From positions 1-32,577 of the forward strand of contig CAJUBD010000027.1 in the NCBI GenBank assembly GCA_910584475.1: a stretch of 32,577 nucleotides of DNA, in the 5' to 3' direction. A program made the position numbers and the translations under genes. Positions within the stretch are counted from its first letter, which is position 1, and each line of letters opens with the position of its first letter. Positions 9,014-16,054 of the stretch are shown in pieces. The notes below the pieces were generated by a model that saw only the letters and a list, made by a program, of their open reading frames with translations, made no database searches and was not told the origin of the DNA. Source of the DNA: an uncultured Treponema sp. GTDB taxonomy: Bacteria > Spirochaetota > Spirochaetia > Treponematales > Treponemataceae.

Positions 9014-9024
9014 ATCATTGTTAC

Positions 9025-9363
9025 ATGGGTTTTTGGGCGAATGTTGAAGATGAAATGAAATATCAGGGAATTTCCCGAAAGGAGCTTGCCAGCAAAGCCA
9101 ATATTTCATACGCGGGAATCGGGCTTGGCTTGGAGCGTGACAGTATGCCGGGCGCAGACACCGCGCTTCGGATTTCAAAGGTTCTGAATGTTTCTATCGA
9201 ATATCTTTTGTGCGGAGCAGAAGCGGAAGTGTTCGGAACAGAATCTCATGCCAGCGCTACAAAATACAAGCCCGTTATAAAAGAGTTGGAGTCGCTCCCA
9301 ACAGAAATCCGCGAACCGGTTTTGGACTTGATTCACAAACTCAGCCGGAATGCATCGGGGTAA
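9025..9363 (+). CDS. XRE-family transcriptional regulator
   Basis: This is a 112-residue DNA-binding protein. The helix-turn-helix (residues about 15-60) reads ISRKELASKANISYAGIG, then ALRISKVLNVSIEYLL, which is typical of Cro/CI-type regulators. The last 45 residues are a short tail that may dimerise. No Shine-Dalgarno site precedes the ATG. A TATCAT box ends seven bases before it, so a leaderless message is possible. It faces the acyltransferase gene across the palindrome cluster, which points to autoregulation plus local control. Confidence 0.85.
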   Translation: MGFWANVEDEMKYQGISRKELASKANISYAGIGLGLERDSMPGADTALRISKVLNVSIEYLLCGAEAEVFGTESHASATKYKPVIKELESLPTEIREPVLDLIHKLSRNASG

Positions 9364-9458
9364 GGATTTGCGCCAATCACTATACCTTGCATTTTTTCAA
9401 GTAATGAATACAATGAATGCATATTATGAGAAACTTGTATACCAAAAAAGGCAAAGAA

Positions 9459-10067
9459 ATGGAAATCCTTTACAAAGTTCACAATGGGTTGTATGTAAAT
9501 CTGACAAACCGCTGTCCGTGCGATTGCACATTCTGTCTGCGTCACACAATGGAGCGCGTCGGGGAGTCCGAAAGCCTGTGGCTGGAACACGAGCCGTCCT
9601 TCGAGGAGGTGCAAGCGGCGTTCGCTCATTTTGATATGACTGAATATGACGAATTGGTTTTCTGCGGTTTTGGAGAGCCGACTGAGGCGCTTTCCGTGCT
9701 TTTAAAGACGGCTGAATATGTAAAGAATGAATGGAACACGCCCATCCGACTGAACACAAACGGTCTGGGAAACCTCATAAACAAGCGCGACATAACAACG
9801 GAACTTGCGGGGCTTGTTGATACGGTATCCATCAGTTTGAACACGCCGGACAAGTATCGCTATAACGAGATAGTGCGAAGCACATTTGGAGAGCGGTCGT
9901 TTAAGGCGATGCTTGATTTCGCATCTCGTTGCACAAAATGCATTCCGAAAGTAATCATGACGACGGTGGAAACCACAATCACAAGGCAGGAGGAGGCGGA
10001 GTGCAGGAAAATCTGCGATTCCATCGGAGCGGTGTATAGAATAAGGGCGTGGGAAGGCGGTCGGTAA
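9459..10067 (+). CDS. Radical SAM protein of the TatD-linked type
   Basis: The 202-residue protein carries the 4Fe-4S motif C-x3-C-x2-C at Cys19, Cys23 and Cys26 (NLTNRCPCDCTFCLR). ELVFCGFGEPTE (GGE-like SAM motif), PIRLNTNGL and LVDTVSISLN follow. This order and the small size match the radical SAM family normally found beside, or fused to, TatD DNase. No tatD is visible here. I prefer ATG 9459, which has AAAAAGG about seven bases upstream, over the in-frame ATG 9417, which has none. The substrate is unknown. Confidence 0.82.
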   Translation: MEILYKVHNGLYVNLTNRCPCDCTFCLRHTMERVGESESLWLEHEPSFEEVQAAFAHFDMTEYDELVFCGFGEPTEALSVLLKTAEYVKNEWNTPIRLNTNGLGNLINKRDITTELAGLVDTVSISLNTPDKYRYNEIVRSTFGERSFKAMLDFASRCTKCIPKVIMTTVETTITRQEEAECRKICDSIGAVYRIRAWEGGR

Positions 10068-10114
10068 AAAGGCGTGAGACGGCAGGAAAAGGGCGTCTTC
10101 CCCGCCGCCCTACG

Positions 10115-10163
10115 CAAGCCTTACGGCTTGCTACCGAGTTTTCGTATGGCATACGAAAACTCG
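10115..10163. repeat. Two-hairpin intergenic repeat, copy 1
   Basis: The first hairpin pairs GCAAGCC with GGCTTGC around TTAC (10115-10132). After a TACC spacer, a 14-pair near-perfect palindrome follows: CGAGTTTTCGTATG (10135-10148) and CATACGAAAACTCG (10150-10163). Read on the minus strand the order is long hairpin, GGTA, short hairpin, GTAG, the same order as the other copies in this window. It lies between the radical SAM gene and the broken transposase and could also act as a terminator. Confidence 0.7.
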
Positions 10164-10180
10164 CGAATGGGTTGTTTTGT

Positions 10181-10414
10181 TCAGCGGACCCGTCTCGCGC
10201 CGAAATACGACTCGTCGCACTCAAATTCGCCGAACTCCTTTCCCGCCTCCTTCAGCGACTGCTCAAAAATCAATTCGCGGATGCGGCTGTAATACGAGTT
10301 GACGGTGTTTCGGTTCACGCCGACTATTTTCGCGCAGGCGGTCGCCGTAATGTCCTCGCAGAAGTACAAAAAGATTTTGTTCAGTTTCTGTGTGCTAATT
10401 CTTTTGTATTTCAC
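10181..10414 (-). pseudogene. Truncated IS1595-type (ISXO2-like) transposase
   Basis: Only the first 77 residues remain. They show the helix-turn-helix TACAKIVGVNRNTVNSYY and the first catalytic-type segment ECDESYFGARR of the ISXO2/IS1595 DDE family, whose members usually exceed 200 residues. The frame stops just after ARRVR, where homology should continue with the rest of the catalytic core. The sequence beyond it is unrelated and contains the two-hairpin repeat. A possible terminal repeat lies upstream around 10437-10465; no matching second end was seen. This is a decayed, immobile remnant. Confidence 0.75.
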
Positions 10415-10511
10415 GACTTACAGTATCTCCTGTTCGGTGATACTAGTCAAGCACCAAAAAATTTGCCGTCATGTGCAACATACTACGCATAACGGCTAGA
10501 AAGTTCATATA

Positions 10512-11573
10512 TCAATAGTAGTATTTGCCTTTCTTTAATGTTAGGGAATATCCATTTATAGATAAATTTCCGCTTTGTGCGTTCTCGCCAGAAATACGGA
10601 AAGTAAACTCTTTATCATAATAATAGATGTCATCAATACGAAGGTTGTATACCGAAGCTTCAATATAATTATCGGATAGACGAAAAGAATAATTCCCTTT
10701 ATAACTTTCGCCATCATCCGTCCAGTCACATTCACAATTATTGTTAAATATTAAAGAACATTTATACCCTTCCCATTTTGTATATCTAAAAAATGAGTCA
10801 ACCATAGAAAAAGTGTCTAATTGAACATTGCCACTATCGCAAAACCTTCCATTTGTTGTTGAATATTTGTCATAAATGGCAAAACTATACGAATGCGAAT
10901 CATTTTCGTATCCTGCCTCATATAAATATGCAGTATAGGAGTCACCGTTAGAAGTAACTTTATAAGAATACGATCCTGATGTCATACCATTATAAAAACG
11001 CACCGTTTTCGATGTACCGAATTGCAATGACCAATCAGAACCATTTTCCCACTCTGTACCTTTAAATGGATCAGACGATGCAGTACTACCGCTGGAAGTT
11101 CCACTGCTTCCATTTCCGCTAGAAGCGCCACCGTTTCCTTCTCCGCCAGACGAACCAGAACCGCTGCCGCTGGAATTGCTAGATCCGCCAACTTTTTTCA
11201 ACGTAACTGGGTAATTACTGCTAGAAAGTCTGTATTCTCCACTTGATGCATCCGCGCTTGAAATCGTCAAAGTAGCCATGTCTTGTTTAACCCCATATGC
11301 ATCCACATACAAAGTCGCAGTATATGAATCTCCGGCAGAGTCAACCCTATAATGCAATCCACCCGTGGAACTCTTACCATTGTCGACTGTGCCGTCACTG
11401 TAAAACTTCAAGTTCGCGCTGCCACTAGTCCATTCCGTTCCTGCAAATGGATTGTTTCCACCGCCAGAACTTTCATCATCAGAGCCGCCATGAGAACATC
11501 CTGAAAACTCAAGACCCGCCATAAAGCAGACCGTCATGCAGACCAAGGCCATAGCCCTTTTTACTGTTTTCAT
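10512..11573 (-). CDS. Three-module Ser/Gly-linked lipoprotein
   Basis: This is a predicted exported lipoprotein of 353 residues. The signal peptide MALVCMTVCFMAGLEFSGC ends in a lipobox with Cys26. Three related modules of about 88 residues follow (42-128, 168-257, 261-348). Each opens with an F-x-x-T-x-W motif (FAGTEW, FKGTEW, FRYTKW). The first two share a DSYTAxLY strand, and the first and third end in a V/LTLKK strand. A low-complexity Ser/Gly linker (129-167) separates the first two. The pattern suggests repeated beta-rich lipocalin- or META-like domains; function is unknown. The start has AGGAGG eight bases upstream, and the promoter contains a nine-G tract. Confidence 0.85.
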   Translation of the reverse strand: MKTVKRAMALVCMTVCFMAGLEFSGCSHGGSDDESSGGGNNPFAGTEWTSGSANLKFYSDGTVDNGKSSTGGLHYRVDSAGDSYTATLYVDAYGVKQDMATLTISSADASSGEYRLSSSNYPVTLKKVGGSSNSSGSGSGSSGGEGNGGASSGNGSSGTSSGSTASSDPFKGTEWENGSDWSLQFGTSKTVRFYNGMTSGSYSYKVTSNGDSYTAYLYEAGYENDSHSYSFAIYDKYSTTNGRFCDSGNVQLDTFSMVDSFFRYTKWEGYKCSLIFNNNCECDWTDDGESYKGNYSFRLSDNYIEASVYNLRIDDIYYYDKEFTFRISGENAQSGNLSINGYSLTLKKGKYYY

Positions 11574-11608
11574 ATCTTTTCCTCCTAGAAAATAAAAAAG
11601 TTGTCGAT

Positions 11609-11635
11609 ATTATACAATGGGGGGGGGTATGTCAA
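11609..11635 (-). promoter_or_regulatory. Lipoprotein promoter with a G9 tract in the spacer
   Basis: On the minus strand, TTGACA (11635-11630) and TATAAT (11614-11609, preceded by TTG) are both consensus boxes, but the spacer is only 15 bases. Nine of those bases are a single C run (G at 11619-11627 on the plus strand). Slippage by two bases would restore the optimal 17. This is the classical layout of a phase-variable promoter. Transcription would begin near 11602, leaving a leader of about 29 bases with a strong ribosome site. Confidence 0.75.
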
Positions 11636-11850
11636 GTGGTTTTTGAAAAAAAACGCTTTTTTTTGAATTTTTTTCAAAAATTTTACTATACAAAAATTTG
11701 TTTGCAGGATTTCGCCATGTCAAATTTTTCTATGATGAATTCTATGAGCGAAGAATAGCTAAAAAATTTTGTGAAAGCGTTTCAAATTCTCATCGATATT
11801 TCAAAACGCTGACATTTAAATTTCTTTCTACCCTACAACAAAAAATTCGC
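11636..11850. other. A/T-rich gene-free stretch
   Basis: Long A and T runs fill this stretch between the divergent lipoprotein and adk genes. A 60-codon frame at 11698-11880 is rich in Phe, Lys and Arg, has no ribosome site and runs into the adk promoter, so I do not call it a gene. I see nothing else here. Confidence 0.5.
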
Positions 11851-11878
11851 TTTACAAATTTCAAAAATGTGATACAAT
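11851..11878 (+). promoter_or_regulatory. Promoter of adk
   Basis: TTTACA (11851-11856) and TACAAT (11873-11878) are 16 bases apart. The predicted start near 11885 gives a leader of about 29 bases that carries AAGGAG ahead of the adk ATG. This gene therefore has a normal leader, unlike several others in the window. Confidence 0.5.
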
Positions 11879-11913
11879 AAAAGGAAATACTAGAATTTAC
11901 AAGGAGTTTAAAA

Positions 11914-12543
11914 ATGAATTTCATTTTTCTAGGACCGCCGGGAGCGGGAAAAGGCTCGCTCGCAGTAAAAGTCGCGCAGGATTACAAGATTCCCCACATT
12001 TCCACGGGCGACATTTTCCGCGCCGCAATCAAAAACCAGACTGAACTCGGCAAAAAAGTTAAAGCCATCATAGACGGCGGCGGACTTGTCAGCGACGACA
12101 TTACTTGCGCGCTCGTCAAAGAACGCCTGGCGGAAGCCGACTGCAAGAACGGCTTCATTCTCGACGGATTTCCGCGAACAATTCCGCAGGCTGACGCCCT
12201 CGCTGGATTTTGCCCCGACGTTACCTGCGTGAATTTTGTGATTGACGAAGATGTCGTCATAAACCGATTGAGCACGCGCCGAGTCTGCAAAAAATGCGGA
12301 GCGAATTTCAACATCCTCACGAAACCGCCGAAATCCGAAGGTGTCTGCGATGAATGCGGTTGCGAACTCTACCAGCGCGACGACGACAAGTCCGAATCTA
12401 TTATGCACCGAATGGAAGTGTACCGCGAGCAGACTGAGCCGCTCATCGCGTACTATCGCGCCAAGGGCAAGCTCACTGACATTGACGGCGCGATTCAAAC
12501 CGAAGAATTGCTCGGCAAATTCAAGGAACTGTTCAAGGCGTAA
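11914..12543 (+). CDS. adk: Adenylate kinase
   Basis: Adk interconverts ATP + AMP and 2 ADP. The 209-residue protein has the P-loop GPPGAGKG (7-14), the AMP-binding STGDIFR, LDGFPRTIPQA and the long LID of the bacterial type. The LID holds four cysteines (125, 128, 145, 148) in two CxxC pairs, which bind structural zinc in this subfamily. Residues 119-123, at the LID start, read LSTRR. AAGGAG precedes the start. Confidence 0.97.
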   Translation: MNFIFLGPPGAGKGSLAVKVAQDYKIPHISTGDIFRAAIKNQTELGKKVKAIIDGGGLVSDDITCALVKERLAEADCKNGFILDGFPRTIPQADALAGFCPDVTCVNFVIDEDVVINRLSTRRVCKKCGANFNILTKPPKSEGVCDECGCELYQRDDDKSESIMHRMEVYREQTEPLIAYYRAKGKLTDIDGAIQTEELLGKFKELFKA

Positions 12544-12601
12544 AAATCACGGTCATACTTCGAGCGTCCGGTTTGCGAAGCCGCGATCTGCTAGAAGCGC
12601 A

Positions 12602-12628
12602 TGTTCGGAAAAATGAAATTTCCGAACA
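12602..12628. repeat. Ten-pair hairpin after adk, possible copy of the TTTCCGA element
   Basis: TGTTCGGAAA (12602-12611) pairs perfectly with TTTCCGAACA (12619-12628) around a 7-base loop. The right arm followed by CGCTCAATATT resembles the element at 15961-16003, which reads TTTCCGAGG...CGCTCAAATATT. The hairpin may terminate adk transcription although no T-run follows. The remaining part of 12544-12792 shows no gene or other structure I can support. Confidence 0.45.
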
Positions 12629-12792
12629 CGCTCAATATTCTCAAACAACGTTTCAAGGCGTGTGTTTTCATGGCATTCGTGTTGTTGTAACTTGATGCTC
12701 GCCATGGGTAGTATTTTATTCGCACTACGATCGCCACTCGTCAAGAATTGGCATTGCGCTTTCGAAAAAAATTCATTTAAAATTGAAATCAG

Positions 12793-12821
12793 TTGCAAAA
12801 CTGACAAACCTGATGTATAAT
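12793..12821 (+). promoter_or_regulatory. Promoter placing the start site next to ATG 12830
   Basis: TTGCAA (12793-12798) and TATAAT (12816-12821) are 17 bases apart, with TG directly before the -10 box. A start seven bases downstream falls at about 12828, two bases before the ATG. No Shine-Dalgarno sequence is present, so the message is probably leaderless or nearly so. Confidence 0.65.
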
Positions 12822-12829
12822 ATTAAAAT

Positions 12830-14845
12830 ATGGCAGAAGAGAAAAGACCGCAAGCGGTCTGGGAACCAGGAACATTAGACGCGACAAGAAAGAATATCGG
12901 AAAGATTGACATGGAAGAAGCGGCGCGCATGACGAAAGTTTTGGGCGGCGAGATAATGACGGAAAAATCCGTTCCGATTGACTATTCAAAATTGCCGAAG
13001 CGCGCTCCAAGCCGCAGAGTTGTTCGTCCAAGCGGACAAGCAAATGTGCCGGCGAGATCTTTTTCTCAGACAGAAGACTCGAAAGAGAACGAGAATCAGA
13101 AAGTTTCCAAGTCGCCAAACCTTCCGCCCATTTCCATAAAGGACAACCAAAAAATAGACCGCCTTATGATGAGCAACCTATACGCGATAAAGCCGAATTA
13201 TGGTCTGTTTAACTTTATAAAATATTTTTCAAAAACCGGTTCCGAGCGCGTCATTCCCGAATTTGTGGAAATCACTTTAAAGGCTCATTTGTCTCATTTG
13301 GAAAATTTCATCACCACGGTAAAAGGCTTTTCGCAAATCGCGCCTGACATTTACAAATCCAAAATGCAAACTGAATTGGATTTAAAATTCCGCATAATCC
13401 GTAAAGTCGGCGAATGGAGCACGCGCAATGTTAAAATCGCTTTTACGAATCTTGAGACGCTGAAAGAAGATCCTGTCGTGGCTGATTTGACTTTGTTCGT
13501 GAAATCAATTTACAAACCGCTCATAACGCTTTTTTATTTGACCGAGCCGGTCGTAAGCAAATCGATAAAAGAAATTTATACTGACTTGCTCCGCCATCCA
13601 AACGTCGACAAAGCGAAATTGGAAAACCTGGCGAAAAACAGCGTGGCGGAATGGCAGTATCTTTACAGGAAAGTCATCAAAGGGCTTTACCCGCTTTTGA
13701 TGCGAATGTGCGGAACTCCTTACGTCGAATTTCCGATTTTCTTTTCCTCACAAGCGGCCGCAGTCTTGAACTTTCTGGGAATGCAAAAGATGGATTTGGT
13801 CTTGCAAGAAAAAAAGCAAGATGGAGATGAAACTGGCAAGTCAAAGCAAGACGAAGACAAATCAAAAACTGAAGAAGAGCGGAGAAAAAAGGAGCGGGAA
13901 GACAAAGAAGAAAACATGCGCGTCGAAAAACTTAAAGCGGGGCTTGTCTTGCTCGACAAACTTTTCCCGGAAGCCGGCTTCAAAAAACTCGAGTCTTATC
14001 CAGACATGTGGCCATATTTCAATCCGCTTTATGAATTTGACGAAGCGTTCCAAATGATTTCGCCCGAAAACCCAATGCAAATTACAATCATACTTTGCGA
14101 AATTATGCAGGACTTTTTCCACGCTTGCAACAAAATGAAATTCTCTGTTGAGCAAAATCCGCTTTTAAAAAACAATGACGACACGATTGTCAAAGCGTTG
14201 AACGATTGGCCGCTGTATGTCGATACTCTGTTTGAAAAAGATTACGGCAATCCTTTAAAGCAGCTTGTCAACCAAACTTATTCGCAGCCAAATTATTCGA
14301 ACACCCGCATCGGCAAAAAGACCATCACCGAGATCCTTTGGCATACGAAATATATTTTCCTTCCGCATTTTTCATTTGAGCAGCTTTTGCTCGAACGCCC
14401 GTCGAACAGCAACAAATATGTTCCTCTTCCTTTGCGCATTTCTTTTTTGAAAAAGGCTTTCGATGATTTCGCAAAGCAAATTTCTCTTGTAGAAAACGCG
14501 AAGGGAAGCGTAGTCGGCTTGGAAAATCCGTGGGAGCACTATGAATTTGAACTTGAATCTCCGATTTCCAAGCGAATCGACGTTTTCCTGAACGCGAAGG
14601 AATACGGCGCGAAAATGACCGCCACAAATGCCAACTTGATAAAATACATAAGCTGCATTTTCGCCGTCATAGATTGGTGGGTCAACGACAAGGCTTCGCC
14701 GGCATATAAAATGGACTCAACGAAAATCTACCGAACGCGTCCCGGCACGAACGAGCCGGCATTTTCCGTGGAAGAGCGCGACGACCAAGACAAACTTTTC
14801 GCGGCGGCAGTCCGCGCAACGATTCAAAAGAAAACCGCGCAGTGA
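12830..14845 (+). CDS. Large soluble protein of unknown function
   Basis: I do not recognise this 671-residue protein. It has no signal peptide or membrane helix, so it should be cytoplasmic. Residues 1-105 are polar, basic and probably disordered, followed by a mostly helical body (about 125-325). A strongly charged Lys/Glu/Asp stretch (about 335-375, for example KTEEERRKKEREDKEENM) looks like an exposed helix or coiled coil, and a second globular part (about 385-640) follows. Length and composition suggest a lineage-specific spirochaete protein. Its own promoter lies at the ATG, and it is not obviously in an operon. Confidence 0.8.
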   Translation: MAEEKRPQAVWEPGTLDATRKNIGKIDMEEAARMTKVLGGEIMTEKSVPIDYSKLPKRAPSRRVVRPSGQANVPARSFSQTEDSKENENQKVSKSPNLPPISIKDNQKIDRLMMSNLYAIKPNYGLFNFIKYFSKTGSERVIPEFVEITLKAHLSHLENFITTVKGFSQIAPDIYKSKMQTELDLKFRIIRKVGEWSTRNVKIAFTNLETLKEDPVVADLTLFVKSIYKPLITLFYLTEPVVSKSIKEIYTDLLRHPNVDKAKLENLAKNSVAEWQYLYRKVIKGLYPLLMRMCGTPYVEFPIFFSSQAAAVLNFLGMQKMDLVLQEKKQDGDETGKSKQDEDKSKTEEERRKKEREDKEENMRVEKLKAGLVLLDKLFPEAGFKKLESYPDMWPYFNPLYEFDEAFQMISPENPMQITIILCEIMQDFFHACNKMKFSVEQNPLLKNNDDTIVKALNDWPLYVDTLFEKDYGNPLKQLVNQTYSQPNYSNTRIGKKTITEILWHTKYIFLPHFSFEQLLLERPSNSNKYVPLPLRISFLKKAFDDFAKQISLVENAKGSVVGLENPWEHYEFELESPISKRIDVFLNAKEYGAKMTATNANLIKYISCIFAVIDWWVNDKASPAYKMDSTKIYRTRPGTNEPAFSVEERDDQDKLFAAAVRATIQKKTAQ

Positions 14846-14862
14846 CATAAGTTCGCGCTTCT

Positions 14863-15699
14863 TTACAACTGCGCGCCGCTTTCGATTTTCGCGTTGAAGC
14901 GTTCGAGTTTTTTCCCCTCTAGCGGATTTTCTTCGCCTTTGAGAATTTTCCGAAGCGCGCCCATTTCTTCGCCAGTAAAATTCACGCCGTCGCGCATGTC
15001 GTTCTCAAAAGAAGCGGCCGCCATCGGGCAGACGATTTTCACGATTTCAAAAATCGTGTTCGCGAATTCGCGGATTTCAAACTGCGCGTGTCCGTCCAGC
15101 CGCAATTTCAAAAACTTGAACAAATTGTTCAAGTCCATTTGCCAATAAAATTCCGTGTAAAGAGAAAGCGGAAGGTTGATTCTCGCGATCTCGCGGGCAA
15201 GTCCAGTTTCCAGCAACTTGGAATACGAATCGTAGGCTGACTTTTGCCCCGTCTGCAATTCGGAGCGGATTTTCCCCGCCTTTTCCTGCTCGAACGGCTC
15301 GTCGGCGCGTCCTTGCTTGTTGTTCGCGCTTTGACCTTCGATGTCCTGCAATTCTGGAACATAGAATTCCTCTTTCATAATCGAATAGCGGCCGGACACT
15401 TCGTTCATCCTTCCCATTCTGTGGCGAACCCATTGACGAGCGACGAAAATCGGCATTTTCAAATGGAATGTAAAAACCACTTGCTCGAACGGCGAAGTGT
15501 GCTGATGCCGCAAAAGGTAGTCGATGAGCGCGGCATCCTGCGAAACTGTCTTCGTGCCTTCGCCGTAAGAAACGCGCGCCGCCTGAACGATTCGCTGATC
15601 GCTTCCCAAATAATCCACAAGGCGGACAAAGCCCTTGTCCAAAACCTTGTATTCTCTGTCCAAAATTTCTTCCGCGGCCGGAACAATCGTATGCGCCAT
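14863..15699 (-). CDS. thyX: Flavin-dependent thymidylate synthase
   Basis: ThyX makes dTMP from dUMP using FAD, NADPH and methylene-THF. The 278-residue protein has the signature RHR-x7-S at residues 92-102 (RHRMGRMNEVSGRYS), preceded by HTSPFEQVVFTFHLKMPIFVARQW. A later segment, WQMDLNNLFKFLKLRLDGHAQFEIR, is also typical. The open frame runs 86 codons further upstream through repeat-containing DNA. I place the start at ATG 15699, which has GGGAG 7 bases upstream. The convergent unknown gene ends 17 bases from its stop. Confidence 0.95.
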   Translation of the reverse strand: MAHTIVPAAEEILDREYKVLDKGFVRLVDYLGSDQRIVQAARVSYGEGTKTVSQDAALIDYLLRHQHTSPFEQVVFTFHLKMPIFVARQWVRHRMGRMNEVSGRYSIMKEEFYVPELQDIEGQSANNKQGRADEPFEQEKAGKIRSELQTGQKSAYDSYSKLLETGLAREIARINLPLSLYTEFYWQMDLNNLFKFLKLRLDGHAQFEIREFANTIFEIVKIVCPMAAASFENDMRDGVNFTGEEMGALRKILKGEENPLEGKKLERFNAKIESGAQL

Positions 15700-15733
15700 A
15701 ATTTTCTCCCAATAAAAAGTCAAGAGCACAATC

Positions 15734-15936
15734 GTTAGCAATCTGAAAGATTGCGACTTTTGCGATTGACATTTTAAACTTCTCCGCAATGAAATGACTC
15801 GCAACGAGTACTCAAAGCCTAAGGCTTGCCATCGAAGTCTCAGGCGGAAGACATGCAAGTTTGGTAAGTCGCGACGCGACTGTAGAAACTTGACATGATA
15901 AAAGTGCCGCGCCATTTTTGCGATGCTTTTATCATA
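15734..15936. repeat. Cluster of two-hairpin repeats and a long stem-loop
   Basis: Several hairpins fill this gene-free stretch. GTTA-GCAATCT-GAA-AGATTGC-GAC lies at 15734-15757. A pair ACTCG-CAA-CGAGT and AAGCC-TAA-GGCTT lies at about 15795-15829. A nested structure is at 15856-15892: outer arms CAAGTTT and AAACTTG enclose GGTAA, the stem GTCGC-GAC-GCGAC and TGTAG. A ten-pair stem ATGATAAAAG with CTTTTATCAT is at 15895-15935. The GTAA...GAC flanks recur elsewhere while stem bases differ. Confidence 0.6.
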
Positions 15937-15956
15937 CCTTCCTTGAAGATCAAGCA

Positions 15957-16003
15957 ACTCAGGAAAATTCAGTTTCCGAGGATGCTTAAAATTCGCTCAA
16001 ATA
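15957..16003 (+). repeat. GGAAA...TTTCCGAGGA element, copy A
   Basis: CTCAGGAAAATTC followed by AGTTTCCGAGGATGC and AATTCGCTCA matches, with few differences, the reverse complement of 21347-21386 and part of that of 31412-31474. The GGAAA and TTTCC parts can pair as a small hairpin. It lies just upstream of the TPR gene promoter. Confidence 0.5.
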
Positions 16004-16016
16004 TTGCGATTGCCAC

Positions 16017-16045
16017 TTTACAATTATATCAAAAAAGCCGATAAT
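16017..16045 (+). promoter_or_regulatory. Promoter of the TPR gene
   Basis: TTTACA (16017-16022) and GATAAT (16040-16045) are 17 bases apart. The predicted start at about 16052 is three bases before ATG 16055, again implying a nearly leaderless message. An earlier in-frame TTG at 16004 lies upstream of this promoter and is therefore unlikely to be the start. Confidence 0.5.
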
Positions 16046-16054
16046 AGTAAAGTT

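Noticed and set aside
10049..10492. 147-codon plus-strand frame opposite the transposase remnant
   Set aside because: Shadow of the minus-strand IS1595 fragment, whose motifs are clear.
11698..11880. 60-codon plus-strand frame before adk
   Set aside because: A/T-driven composition, no ribosome site, overlaps the adk promoter.
4957..15730. Similar TTTTTAT(T)GGGAGAAA strings before coaX and thyX
   Set aside because: The match is short; in coaX it is the coaB coding end plus a ribosome site, so chance is sufficient.
15734..15892. Two-hairpin repeats as ANTAR target sites
   Set aside because: ANTAR targets need paired six-base loops with A1 and G4; these loops are three to four bases.
15700..15957. 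N-terminal extension of thyX through the hairpin cluster
   Set aside because: The extra 86 residues are low in family likeness and translate repeat DNA; GGGAG precedes ATG 15699.
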